Below, in pieces: positions 16,020 to 24,161 of a stretch of DNA of 28,005 nucleotides (position 1 is its first letter; every line of letters starts with the position of its first letter). The position numbers and the translations under genes are program-made. Origin of the DNA: DATJPD01 sp036394195 (GTDB taxonomy: Bacteria; Pseudomonadota; Alphaproteobacteria; CACIAM-22H2); the NCBI GenBank assembly GCA_036394195.1, contig DASWFO010000220.1, forward strand, positions 1 to 28,005, written 5' to 3'. A model generated the notes under the pieces. That model was not told the origin of the DNA. It saw only the letters and a program-made list of their open reading frames with translations, and searched no databases.

Positions 16020-16223
16020 TCAATCCTCCGAGCTGCTATCGGGCAGTGGGGGCATTTGGGTGAGCTCTCCGGTTGCGTCCTGCTCGATCTGCCTTGCAAG
16101 GTCGGCGCAGTCAGCGGCGAGGCGAATAAATTGATCGAACATCAGCGAGCTTCGGCAATGAGTCGCTGAATCTATGTAGAAATTTGCCCTTTCCCTCAGG
16201 ACCTGCGCGGCGGATATCGACAT
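16020..16223 (-). CDS. small hypothetical protein
   Basis: 67-aa helical protein: RERANFYIDSATHCRSSLMFDQFIRLAADCADLARQIEQ, then an acidic Ser-rich tail. The pattern of aromatic/Leu positions in a two-helix arrangement is like small rhizobial proteins of unknown function. RBS weak; ATG at 16223. It is convergent with the DadA-like gene (19 bp gap) and divergent from the LLM gene. Coding is supported by length, amino-acid pattern and lack of a competing frame, but it is not certain. Confidence 0.6.
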   Translation of the reverse strand: MSISAAQVLRERANFYIDSATHCRSSLMFDQFIRLAADCADLARQIEQDATGELTQMPPLPDSSSED

Positions 16224-16282
16224 AAGCAGGCACCGGATTTTTGATTAATTTTCGTATATTCCTCTTAGTTGCGGAGCCGGCC

Positions 16283-16298
16283 TGTGACGAGCATCACA
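16283..16298. promoter_or_regulatory. CRP/FNR-type dyad TGTGA-N6-TCACA
   Basis: A perfect CRP-type site: TGTGA (16283-16287), six nucleotides, TCACA (16294-16298). The symmetry extends to CC/GG on both sides (7-bp arms, 16281-16300). It lies 117 bp before the LLM gene start and between two divergent genes. Such sites bind CRP or related CRP/FNR proteins. The regulator present in this organism is not in the window. Confidence 0.6.
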
Positions 16299-16415
16299 GG
16301 GCTCGGCAATTCCGGGCCATCACCCGACCCCTTGACCCGCGGCGACCCCGGCCGCGCTGGCACGTCCCTTGCTCACTGCCTACAATCGAACTGCACTTGC
16401 GTGAGGCGTATCTAG

Positions 16416-17450
16416 ATGAAATTCGGCGACTTCCTGTTCCCAGAAAGCAGAAATCCGGCGGCTGACGGGGCCGTCATCGACGACACGTTGCGCGAAGCGC
16501 GGCTGTGCGACGAGCTCGGCATGGATGCGATCTGGCTGTCCGAGCACCATTTCGACGGCAACAGCGTCTACGCCGATCCGCTGACCTTCGCGGCGGCGCT
16601 TGCGGTTGCGACCAAGCGTACGCTGCTCGGCTTCGCGGTGATCCAGGCCTCGCTCTATCATCCGATGCACCTCGCCGAGCAACTGTCGCTGCTCGATCAC
16701 CTGAGCAAGGGCCGGCTGGTAGTCGGGCTCGGGCGCGGGACGTTCTTCAACATCTACGAATACGAAGGCTTCGGGCTCGACCCCGACGAGGCGCAGGCGC
16801 GCTTCGAAGAGTCCGAGGAGATCATCCTCAAGGCATGGACGAAAGAGGGCTTCGAGCATCGCGGGAGATTCTGGAACCTGCGCGTGCCGATGCTGCGCCC
16901 GCGCCCCTACACCAAGCCGCATCCCGAGATCTATCGCGGCGCGTCCAGCGATGATTCACTGTTGTCGCTCGGGCGGCAGGGACGGCCAATCCTGATCAAC
17001 GCGCAGAGCAACGAGGTGACGCGGCGACGGGTCGACACCTATCGCCGCGGCCTACAGGAGGCAGGCTTCAACGAAGAACAGATCGCAAAGCTCGTCGGCA
17101 AGATCTGGGTGTGGCGGAGCATCTACGTGGCCGATCGCGATGCCGACGCAGAGGCAGCCGGTCGCCCGGCATTCCTCAAGATGATCGAGTATCGCGGCAG
17201 CCTGCGTCAGCAGATCAAGCAAGAGCGCGGCGTGATGCTGTCGCCGCATCTGGCGCCGGGGCCGCACGGCTTCATCTGCGGCTCGCCGGCGACCGTCGCG
17301 GAGGACCTCGCCGAGCTCGCGGACATGGGAATCGGCGGGGCCCTCATGCAGTTTCGCCTGGGCGGCATGCCGTTCGAGACCACTGCGCGCAGCATCGAGC
17401 TGTTCATGCGCAAGGTGGCGCCGGAATTCCGCCGCACGAAGGCGGCCTGA
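16416..17450 (+). CDS. LLM-class flavin-dependent oxidoreductase
   Basis: 344-aa luciferase-like monooxygenase (TIM barrel using FMNH2 supplied by a reductase). Seen: N-terminal MKFGDFLFPE, LGMDAIWLSEHHFDG (EHHF is the family hallmark), DHLSKGRLVVGLGRGTF, and the C-terminal GSPATVAEDLAELADMGIGGALMQF. Members oxygenate alkanes, long-chain aldehydes, sulfonates or N-heterocycles; this one cannot be assigned. No flavin reductase is adjacent. The upstream gap carries a perfect CRP-type dyad. It is convergent with the asparaginase-like gene across a strong hairpin. Confidence 0.93.
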   Translation: MKFGDFLFPESRNPAADGAVIDDTLREARLCDELGMDAIWLSEHHFDGNSVYADPLTFAAALAVATKRTLLGFAVIQASLYHPMHLAEQLSLLDHLSKGRLVVGLGRGTFFNIYEYEGFGLDPDEAQARFEESEEIILKAWTKEGFEHRGRFWNLRVPMLRPRPYTKPHPEIYRGASSDDSLLSLGRQGRPILINAQSNEVTRRRVDTYRRGLQEAGFNEEQIAKLVGKIWVWRSIYVADRDADAEAAGRPAFLKMIEYRGSLRQQIKQERGVMLSPHLAPGPHGFICGSPATVAEDLAELADMGIGGALMQFRLGGMPFETTARSIELFMRKVAPEFRRTKAA

Positions 17451-17463
17451 CCGAGGACCTGAG

Positions 17464-17484
17464 GGGCGCGCGAAAAGCGCGCCC
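17464..17484. terminator. Bidirectional hairpin between convergent genes
   Basis: Perfect 8-bp GC stem (GGGCGCGC at 17464-17471, GCGCGCCC at 17477-17484) with a GAAAA loop, placed in the 36-bp gap between the LLM and asparaginase-like stop codons. There is no T-tract on either side, so termination efficiency is uncertain, but position and stability fit a shared terminator. Confidence 0.6.
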
Positions 17485-17486
17485 GC

Positions 17487-19184
17487 TCAGTGGGTGTCGA
17501 AGATCTCCTGATACATCGCAACCGCCTTGCGAATGGCATTCAGCTCGTCGGCGGTTGGAGCGTCCGGATCTCTCGCCGCCGGATAGCTGCCGAGCTTCAT
17601 CAAGCAGGCCATGAGCAATAGCCGGGCCTTGGTGGCGGTCAAGTTCGACGCGGCGATCTGAAACTCATGCGGGTCGGCGAACCCTTCCGGCGCATTCCGG
17701 CCGACCTTCGCCACCGGAATGCCGCTGAAGGCCGCTTTCAGCATCAGCTTATGGCGCGCTCCCGACGGCGTGGTCCCATAGGGGACCAGGCCCTCGATGA
17801 CGAAGCCTGTCAGCTTGCCGAGGCTGAGCTTATGGTCGATCGATGCGATCAGGTCGAGCTCGAGCGACGGGTCGTCGCCGACTTCGAGCGTCGAGTAGCT
17901 GCCGTCCTTGACGATCGACACCACCGGGATCGCGTCGAGGAGCAACTTGCCCTTGGCGTCTTTGACCTCGACCTTGACGCGCTCGATGCCCTCGGCGGTT
18001 TTCTTCACGGCCGTTACGGAGCCCGGCAGCCTGGTGACGTTCACTTCCGACAGATAAGTGTGCTTGTAGGCCGGGAGGTAGGTCAGTGCGATGCGCCCGG
18101 TGTGGCTGATATTGCCGACAATCCCGCCGTGACCGCCGGTCGCGGCATAGCCGCCGGGGCGCGCGTCCACCTTGGCAACCTCCCGGGCCGCGAAAAGCTG
18201 CTGCTCTTGAATGACGAGGGTGCCGCAGCGGTTGCGGCCCTGGTCGTCCGCCCATTTGCGCGACGCGATGAAGTGCACGGAATGCACGATGTTCTGCGGC
18301 CCGTCGGCGCTGATCTGGCCTTGCGGCCGCTGGGCCGAGTTGCCGCAGATCGGCGCGGTGGTGTCGATGAGGAGGTTGAACCAGTAGGCGCTTTCTTCGA
18401 CCTGCGGGCTACCCTGGGTCCACATGATGCCATCGTATTTGCCGCTCGACGCCAGCGCCTGCACGTCGTTCGTGAACTTCGCGAGCTGCGGCCGCGGCGG
18501 CGCCGACGCGATGTGATAGGGCTTGTAGGCGAAGAAATCCCTGCCGCGGGCCTCGGGCGCAATGTCGCCCTCCCCGACATCCTTGCGCAGATGCGCCGGC
18601 AATCCCTTGGTGAAGCCGCCCGGCGGCAAACCACGGTAGAACTCGACATCCGCCACCGCGGAGATCAAGCTCGCGACACCTTCGACGCCGACCGACAGCC
18701 GGTCGATCTCCTCGAAGCTCCGTGAACCGTCCGGGAAAAATCCCTGCCTGGCCTTGGCCGCGGGAGCACCGGGTGCCGCACACTCCTCCTCCCAGGCCTT
18801 GCCGTCCGCCTGCACCGCCATGTAGGGCAGCGGATACACCCCATCCTCCGGCAGAAGCTCGATCTCGTAGACCGGCTTGTCGCTCTCGCTTTGGCGCTGC
18901 CGCCGGAACACGCCGTCGCGGCCCATATAGCCGTCGGGCGGACCGTAGAGCTCGGCGGCGTCCGCCTCGAGCGGGTGCGCCGAGAACTGCTCGACATAAA
19001 TCTTGGCCGGCGCGGCGAGACGTTGCGCCCTCAATGCGTCAAACGCCGGCCGGGAGCCGTCCGGATTCAAGCGCGGGGCGAGACCGCGTTTTGCGCGGGC
19101 CTTGTTCGAGGTCACGAGCGGCGGCGTGTTCTGGATCGTCGCCGTGGGTCCTGCGATATGGGCAATGCGTGCTTTTTTCGCCAT
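17487..19184 (-). CDS. divergent asparaginase/glutaminase-family protein
   Basis: 565-aa protein, much longer than bacterial L-asparaginases (about 330 aa). The family core is readable: TQGSPQVEESAYWFNLLI (256-273) aligns with the THGTDT.EETAY block; SADGPQNIVHSV (292-303) with the SADGP.N block; CGTLVIQEQQLFAAREVAK (320-338) with the GVLV...ARxVxK block, keeping the catalytic Lys (K338); and the C-terminus GFVIEGL, SGIPVAKVGR, NLTATKARLLLMACL matches the end of the asparaginase fold. The N-terminal nucleophile loop (GPTATIQNT, 12-20) is diverged. The normally conserved Thr-Asp pair reads Ser-Pro, so chemistry may differ. An insertion of about 200 residues separates the first loop from the second. 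Strong RBS (GAGGGGAG) supports ATG 19184. No signal peptide: cytoplasmic. It is divergent from the peptide ABC transporter, so its substrate may be imported by it. Confidence 0.8.
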   Translation of the reverse strand: MAKKARIAHIAGPTATIQNTPPLVTSNKARAKRGLAPRLNPDGSRPAFDALRAQRLAAPAKIYVEQFSAHPLEADAAELYGPPDGYMGRDGVFRRQRQSESDKPVYEIELLPEDGVYPLPYMAVQADGKAWEEECAAPGAPAAKARQGFFPDGSRSFEEIDRLSVGVEGVASLISAVADVEFYRGLPPGGFTKGLPAHLRKDVGEGDIAPEARGRDFFAYKPYHIASAPPRPQLAKFTNDVQALASSGKYDGIMWTQGSPQVEESAYWFNLLIDTTAPICGNSAQRPQGQISADGPQNIVHSVHFIASRKWADDQGRNRCGTLVIQEQQLFAAREVAKVDARPGGYAATGGHGGIVGNISHTGRIALTYLPAYKHTYLSEVNVTRLPGSVTAVKKTAEGIERVKVEVKDAKGKLLLDAIPVVSIVKDGSYSTLEVGDDPSLELDLIASIDHKLSLGKLTGFVIEGLVPYGTTPSGARHKLMLKAAFSGIPVAKVGRNAPEGFADPHEFQIAASNLTATKARLLLMACLMKLGSYPAARDPDAPTADELNAIRKAVAMYQEIFDTH

Positions 19185-19531
19185 GTGACTCCCCTCACTT
19201 ATCCAAAGCTTCCTGACGATGTGCTGACGACGATCGCGTCCGCGATCCATCGCCTAGCCTCGGCGCTCTCGTTAGCGCGATATCCGGCGATTTTCCTTGC
19301 TCAAGAATTATGCGGCAAAACATAGGCCATGCACAAAGCGGCGCCGATTCGCCGCATTTATCCCGGCGAACGATCGGGCCCGCTATGTCTGTTCAAGCCT
19401 CATGCCAAGATCACGGCTCCGTCATTCAATCTGGCATCTCGCTTGCACCGTCATCCTCACCGACAAGAGCCATGTGCTTCGATCAATCGCCGCTCGCACC
19501 CGCCAGCGGACCGCAGTGAGGAGGTACGGCA
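19185..19531. promoter_or_regulatory. Divergent intergenic region, asparaginase-like / ABC operon
   Basis: 347 bp without a supported gene. It should hold both divergent promoters. Notable structure: a 16-bp inverted repeat GATCGCG-TC-CGCGATC (19232-19247), 48 bp from the asparaginase-like start, and a GCGGCG...CGCCGC inverted repeat near 19338-19355. A 44-codon ORF (19388-19519) ends 12 nt before the receptor start but has no ribosome-binding site and was not called. No clear -35/-10 pair could be assigned. Confidence 0.5.
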
Positions 19532-21133
19532 ATGTTTGGGCGTCGCCCGCAATCAGCTGCCGCAATCGCCACCCTATCGTTGGCCATCGGCCTATCGGCA
19601 CTTCCCGGCGGCGCAAGCCGCGCCGAGACCGTTCTCCGCATTGCCATGACGGCGGCCGATCTGCCGGACTGGCGCGGCCAGCCCGACCAGGGCTTCGAGG
19701 GGTACCGCTTCGTCGGCTATTCGCTCTACGACGGCATCGTCGCGTGGGATCTCTCGCGGAGCGACCAGGAGGCCGGCATCCGCCCGGGGCTGGCCACCAG
19801 CTGGTCGGTCGATCCGGACGATCACAAGAAATGGATTTTCGAGCTGCGCCAGGGCGTGAAATTTCACGACGGCTGCGACTGGAACGCGGACAGCGCGGTA
19901 TGGAACATCGACCGGATGATCTCGGACAAGAATCCGGCCTTCACACCGTATAATTTCGGCCGCGGCCGCTCACGCACCAGCAGCATCGACCACGCCGAGA
20001 AGCTCGGCGACTACAAGATCGCGATCTACACCAGGCACCCGGAATCACTGTTCCCGTTCAACCTCGCCTATGTATTGATGCTGTCCAAGTGCGCGGTCGA
20101 GAAAGCGGGAAACAATCTGGACGTCTACGCCAAGAATCCCGTCGGCACGGGTCCGTATAAATTCGCAAGCACCGTCCCGCACGAGCGGGTGGAGTTCGTG
20201 AAGAATTCCGACTACTGGGACAAGGGGCGCGTTCCCAAGCATGACCGCGTGGTCCTGCTCCCGATGCCTGAAGTGACGACCCGCGTCGCCGCCTTGCTGT
20301 CGGGCCAGGTCGACCTGATCGAGGCGCCGTCGCCGGATACGATTCCGGCGCTCAAGGCCGCCGGCATGCAGATCGTCACCAATGTCTATCCGCACACCTG
20401 GCCGTATCTCCTCAACATGGCCAAGGGACCGTTCCGCGACGTGCGGGTCCGCCAGGCGGCCAATTACGCGATCAATCGCGGCGAGATGGTCGAACTCCTG
20501 TCGGGCGTCGCCGTGCCCAGCTACGGCATGTTCGTGCCGGAGCAGGCGAGGTACTACGGCCATCCCTTCGAATATCCCTTCGACCCGAAGAAGTCGATCG
20601 AGCTGCTGAAAGAGGCCAATTGCTATCCGTGCGAGATCTTCGTGGCGATCTCCACGTCGGGGTCCGGCCAGATGCAGCCGCTGCCGATGAACGAGCTGGT
20701 CAAGGAGCAACTCGAGAAGGGCGGCTTCAAGGTCAAGTTCGACACGCTCGACTGGAACGCGGTGCTCGACGTCTTCATCAAGGGACAGGAGAAGTTCCCC
20801 TACGACGCGATCAACTTCAGCAGCGGCGCCAACGATCCGCTGAGCGGCTTCCTCAAGGCAGTCATGAGCGAATACAAGGCGCCGGTTGGCAGCAATTGGG
20901 GCTGGTATTCGAACCCGGAGGTCGATGCGATCGCCTACAAGCTCCTGGCGAGCTTCGATCCAGCCGTCTACGAGCCCATGTTGCGGCAGCTGCACGAGAT
21001 GGTCTCGCGCGACGCGCGGAGCCTGTTCATCGTGAGCGATCTCAATCCGCGCGCCCTCTCCCCGCGGCTGCACGGGTTCGTCCAGGCGCAGAGCTGGTTC
21101 CAGGACATCACGCCGATCACGATCAGCCAGTAG
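19532..21133 (+). CDS. ABC transporter substrate-binding protein, family 5 (oligopeptide type)
   Basis: 533-aa extracytoplasmic solute-binding protein of the DppA/OppA class. Signal peptide residues 1-31 (hydrophobic core AAAIATLSLAIGLSALPGG, cleavage near SRAET). Family segments: LATSWSVDPDDHKKWIFELRQGVKFHDG, the NPVGTGPYKF motif, FVKNSDYWDKG, then RQAANYAINRGEMVELL. RBS GTGAGGAGG lies 8 nt before ATG 19532. First gene of a five-gene operon (receptor, two permeases, two ATPases). Ligand class: peptides, opines, nickel-chelates or similar. The pairing with an asparaginase-fold enzyme hints at an amide-containing ligand (inference). Confidence 0.95.
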   Translation: MFGRRPQSAAAIATLSLAIGLSALPGGASRAETVLRIAMTAADLPDWRGQPDQGFEGYRFVGYSLYDGIVAWDLSRSDQEAGIRPGLATSWSVDPDDHKKWIFELRQGVKFHDGCDWNADSAVWNIDRMISDKNPAFTPYNFGRGRSRTSSIDHAEKLGDYKIAIYTRHPESLFPFNLAYVLMLSKCAVEKAGNNLDVYAKNPVGTGPYKFASTVPHERVEFVKNSDYWDKGRVPKHDRVVLLPMPEVTTRVAALLSGQVDLIEAPSPDTIPALKAAGMQIVTNVYPHTWPYLLNMAKGPFRDVRVRQAANYAINRGEMVELLSGVAVPSYGMFVPEQARYYGHPFEYPFDPKKSIELLKEANCYPCEIFVAISTSGSGQMQPLPMNELVKEQLEKGGFKVKFDTLDWNAVLDVFIKGQEKFPYDAINFSSGANDPLSGFLKAVMSEYKAPVGSNWGWYSNPEVDAIAYKLLASFDPAVYEPMLRQLHEMVSRDARSLFIVSDLNPRALSPRLHGFVQAQSWFQDITPITISQ

Positions 21134-21155
21134 TCAGCCAGTAGGTACCGCGCCC

Positions 21156-22112
21156 ATGTGGGTGTACGTTGCGCGCCGCCTGCTTTTGGCCGTTCCGATC
21201 GCGCTCGGCGTCACGGTCATCTGCTTCGGGCTCGTGTTTCTGGCGCCGGGCGACCCGCTCGCCTCGCTGATTCCGGGCGATGTAAGCCCGGCCGACCTCG
21301 CAAAGATGAGGCAGCTCTACGGCTTCGACAAGCCCATCCCCGTGCAGTACGCGCTGTGGCTCGGACGGGCGGTGACCGGCGATCTCGGCGTGTCGCTGCA
21401 GACCGGCCGCCCGGTTCTCGCCGAGGTAACCGGCGCCATCGGCAACACGTTCGTCATCGCCAGCGGCGCCGTCCTGCTCGCGTTTTCGCTGGCCTTCATC
21501 CTCGGCACCGTCGCGGCTTATCATGTCGGGCGGCCCGCGGATCGCCTGGCCACCGCGGCGGCGGTCCTCGGCGTCAGCATCCCGAACTACTGGCTCGGTA
21601 TCGTCCTCATCATCGTCTTCGCGGTGAAGCTGAACATTCTTCCGGCCACCGGCATGGGCTCGAAGGGTTCGACCAGCTTCAATATTCTGGACTGGGCGCA
21701 GGCCAAATACGCGGTCCTGCCGATCATCACCATGGCGATGGTTCCATTGGGGATCATCATGCGCACGACCCGGTCGGCGGTGGCCGAGGTGCTGAACCAG
21801 GATTTCGTGCAGATGCTGCGGGCAAAGGGCCTGGGGCCGGTGGCGATCCTGCGCCATTCCGTGCGCAACGCCTTGCCGCAAATGCTCGCCGTGATGGGCC
21901 TGCAGCTGGGCTATCTCGTGGGCGGCTCGATCCTGATCGAGACGGTGTTCACCTGGCCAGGCACCGGCTTCCTGCTCAACAAAGCAATCCTGACGCGCGA
22001 CATTCCGGTCATCCAGGGCACGATCCTGGTCCTCGCGCTGAACTTCGTCGCCATCAACCTCGCGGTCGACCTGATCCAAACCGCCGTCGATCCGCGCATC
22101 AAACGCACATGA
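21156..22112 (+). CDS. ABC transporter permease, DppB type
   Basis: 318-aa inner-membrane permease with six predicted transmembrane segments. Hallmarks: N-terminal MWVYVARRLLLAVPIALGVT, the cytoplasmic EAA-type loop (QMLRAKGLGPVAILRHSVRNALPQ, about residues 220-243) that contacts the ATPases, and a final segment ending DPRIKRT. Starts 22 bp after the receptor and is followed by DppC 19 bp later, in one operon. Confidence 0.95.
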   Translation: MWVYVARRLLLAVPIALGVTVICFGLVFLAPGDPLASLIPGDVSPADLAKMRQLYGFDKPIPVQYALWLGRAVTGDLGVSLQTGRPVLAEVTGAIGNTFVIASGAVLLAFSLAFILGTVAAYHVGRPADRLATAAAVLGVSIPNYWLGIVLIIVFAVKLNILPATGMGSKGSTSFNILDWAQAKYAVLPIITMAMVPLGIIMRTTRSAVAEVLNQDFVQMLRAKGLGPVAILRHSVRNALPQMLAVMGLQLGYLVGGSILIETVFTWPGTGFLLNKAILTRDIPVIQGTILVLALNFVAINLAVDLIQTAVDPRIKRT

Positions 22113-22131
22113 CACAGAGCGCCCCACGTCG

Positions 22132-23037
22132 ATGAGCGACCGCGGCATCACCATCGCAGATCTGCCGGACGTGCCGGAGAATCCCGCCGCTCTCCGCGTG
22201 CGCAGCTATTGGCAGACCGTTCGATACCGGCTGCGCTACGACTACGTGACGCTGTTCTTCCTGGCCGTTCTCGCTCTGGTGCTCATGACGGCGCTGCTGG
22301 CGCCGGAGCTGGCTCCGTTCGATCCGACGAAGACGAGCACGATCAACCGCATGAAGCCGATCGGCTACCGCGACTTCCTGCTCGGCACCGACGAGCTCGG
22401 GCGCGACATGCTGTCCCGGCTGCTGTGGGGCGGCCGCGCATCGCTCACGATGGGGTGTGGACCGGTCGCGCTGGCCACCCTCATCGGCGGCTTCCTCGGC
22501 ATCGTCGCCGGATTCATCGGCGGGCGCGTCAACATGGCGATCATGCGGATCATGGATGTGTTCTACGCCTTCCCCTCGGTCCTGCTCGCGGTGGCGATCT
22601 CGGGGATCCTGGGCGGGGGAATGGCCAATGGCATGATCGCGCTCACCCTCGTGTTCATTCCGCCGATCTGCCGGGTCGCCGAATCCGCGACCACCCAGGT
22701 GCGCAATCTCGACTTCGTCGAGGCGGCGCGGGCGAGCGGAGCGCCGGCCCTGTCGCTGATCCTGCATCATGTGCTGGGCAATGTGCTGGCGCCGATTTTC
22801 ATCTACGCCTCCAGCCTCGTGTCGGTGTCGATCCTGCTGGCCTCCGGACTGTCGTTCCTGGGCCTCGGCGTGGCGCCGCCGACGGCGGACTGGGGACTCA
22901 TGCTGTCGACGTTGCGCGCGGCCCTCTACGTGCAGCCGCTGGTCTGCGCGCTGCCCGGGGCCGCCATCCTGATCGTCTCGCTGTCGTTCAACCTGGTGAG
23001 CGACGGCCTGCGGCGGGCGATGGACGTCAAAGCATGA
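22132..23037 (+). CDS. ABC transporter permease, DppC type
   Basis: 301-aa second permease. N-terminal cytoplasmic segment (residues 1-38), TM1 at about 39-60, the DppC signature FLLGTDELGRDMLSRLLWGGRASL (about residues 82-105), the EAA-type loop (FVEAARASGAPALSLILHHVLGN), and the C-terminal ADWGLMLSTLRAAL and SFNLVSDGLRRAMD. The stop codon overlaps the ATG of the next ATPase gene (ATGA), so subunit production is coupled. Confidence 0.95.
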   Translation: MSDRGITIADLPDVPENPAALRVRSYWQTVRYRLRYDYVTLFFLAVLALVLMTALLAPELAPFDPTKTSTINRMKPIGYRDFLLGTDELGRDMLSRLLWGGRASLTMGCGPVALATLIGGFLGIVAGFIGGRVNMAIMRIMDVFYAFPSVLLAVAISGILGGGMANGMIALTLVFIPPICRVAESATTQVRNLDFVEAARASGAPALSLILHHVLGNVLAPIFIYASSLVSVSILLASGLSFLGLGVAPPTADWGLMLSTLRAALYVQPLVCALPGAAILIVSLSFNLVSDGLRRAMDVKA

Positions 23038-24146
23038 CCCAGACGCTGCAGACCGCCTCGCCCGCAGCCGGGCCCGACGGGCAGGCCGCGGCGCGAGATC
23101 GCGGCGGCACGGCCCAGCCGATGCTGATCGCCAATCATCTCAAGAAGTACTTTGCGCTCCGCAGCGGCATGCTGGGCGGCCGGGCCGGCGAGGTCAAAGC
23201 CGTCGACGACGTCAGTTTTTCGGTCCGCAAGGGCGAGACACTCGGCATCGTCGGTGAATCGGGCTGCGGAAAGTCCACGCTGGCGCGGCTGCTCATGCAC
23301 CTCATCCCGATGGACGAAGGCGAGATGATCTTCGACGGCGATCCAGTGGGCACTCCGTCCGGGCTCACTCTGCGCGAGCTGCGGCGCGACCTCCAGATGG
23401 TGTTCCAGGACAGCTATTCATCCTTAAATCCGCGCCTGCCGGTCCAGGATTCGATCGCCTATGGACCGCGCGTCCACGGCATGGACCGGATCAGCGCGCG
23501 CGATCTGGCGCGCGGGATGCTCGACAAGGTCGGCCTGCGGCCAGACCTGTTCGGCGCCAGATATCCGCATGAACTGTCGGGGGGACAGCGCCAGCGCATC
23601 AACATCGCACGCGCGCTGGCCCTCAGTCCGCGCATGCTGATCCTGGACGAGGCGGTCTCGGCCCTGGACAAGTCCGTGGAAGCGCAGGTGCTGAACCTCC
23701 TCCGTCATCTCAAGCGCGACTTCAATCTGACCTATCTTTTCATCTCGCATGACCTGGCCGTGGTCCGGCATGTCTCGGACCGGGTGCTCGTCATGTATCT
23801 CGGCCAGATCGTCGAAATCGGACCGGTCGACGCGATTTACGACGCCCCGCGACATCCGTACTCGAAGGCGCTGCTGGATTCACGGCTCGCTCTCGATCCC
23901 GGCGAACGGATCGACGAAGCGCCCATCACCGGCGATCCGCCCAATCCGGCCAATCCGCCCAGCGGCTGCCGGTTTCGGACACGATGTCCGTTCGCCGAGT
24001 CCGTGTGCTCGACCACAATGCCTACGCTCGGGGACGAGGGCCCCGATGCACATCTCGTGGCCTGCCACATGATGGCGCCGGGTTCAGGGCACAGCCGCGC
24101 CGCAGGCCGGACCGGAGCGCAGCCATGCCCTGTTCCGGCTCTCTAA
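23034..24146 (+). CDS. ABC transporter ATP-binding protein, DppF type
   Basis: 370-aa ATPase subunit. Walker A GESGCGKST (74-82), Q-loop VFQD (123-126), signature LSGGQRQR (181-188), Walker B LILDEA (202-207), H-loop H239 in ISHDL. The C-terminal oligopeptide-transporter extension has a Cys cluster (CRFRTRCPFAESVC and VACH, about 312-345) typical of Dpp/Opp ATPases. The N-terminus carries about 28 extra Ala/Gly-rich residues before the domain; the ATG at 23034 is favoured by the ATGA overlap with DppC. The open frame upstream of it lies in DppC. Works as a heterodimer with the next gene product. Confidence 0.94.
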   Translation: MTQTLQTASPAAGPDGQAAARDRGGTAQPMLIANHLKKYFALRSGMLGGRAGEVKAVDDVSFSVRKGETLGIVGESGCGKSTLARLLMHLIPMDEGEMIFDGDPVGTPSGLTLRELRRDLQMVFQDSYSSLNPRLPVQDSIAYGPRVHGMDRISARDLARGMLDKVGLRPDLFGARYPHELSGGQRQRINIARALALSPRMLILDEAVSALDKSVEAQVLNLLRHLKRDFNLTYLFISHDLAVVRHVSDRVLVMYLGQIVEIGPVDAIYDAPRHPYSKALLDSRLALDPGERIDEAPITGDPPNPANPPSGCRFRTRCPFAESVCSTTMPTLGDEGPDAHLVACHMMAPGSGHSRAAGRTGAQPCPVPAL

Positions 24147-24161
24147 TGCCGGGCCGGAGCG

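Noticed and set aside
14609..16099. 496-codon - strand open frame opposite the DadA-like gene
   Set aside because: Antisense shadow; no domain, Arg/His-rich.
19388..19519. 44-codon ORF ending 12 nt before the ABC receptor start
   Set aside because: No ribosome-binding site and no codon bias; could be a leader but evidence is insufficient.
21123..22154. 343-codon - strand frame opposite the DppB-type permease
   Set aside because: Antisense shadow, His/Arg/Asp-rich with no family resemblance.
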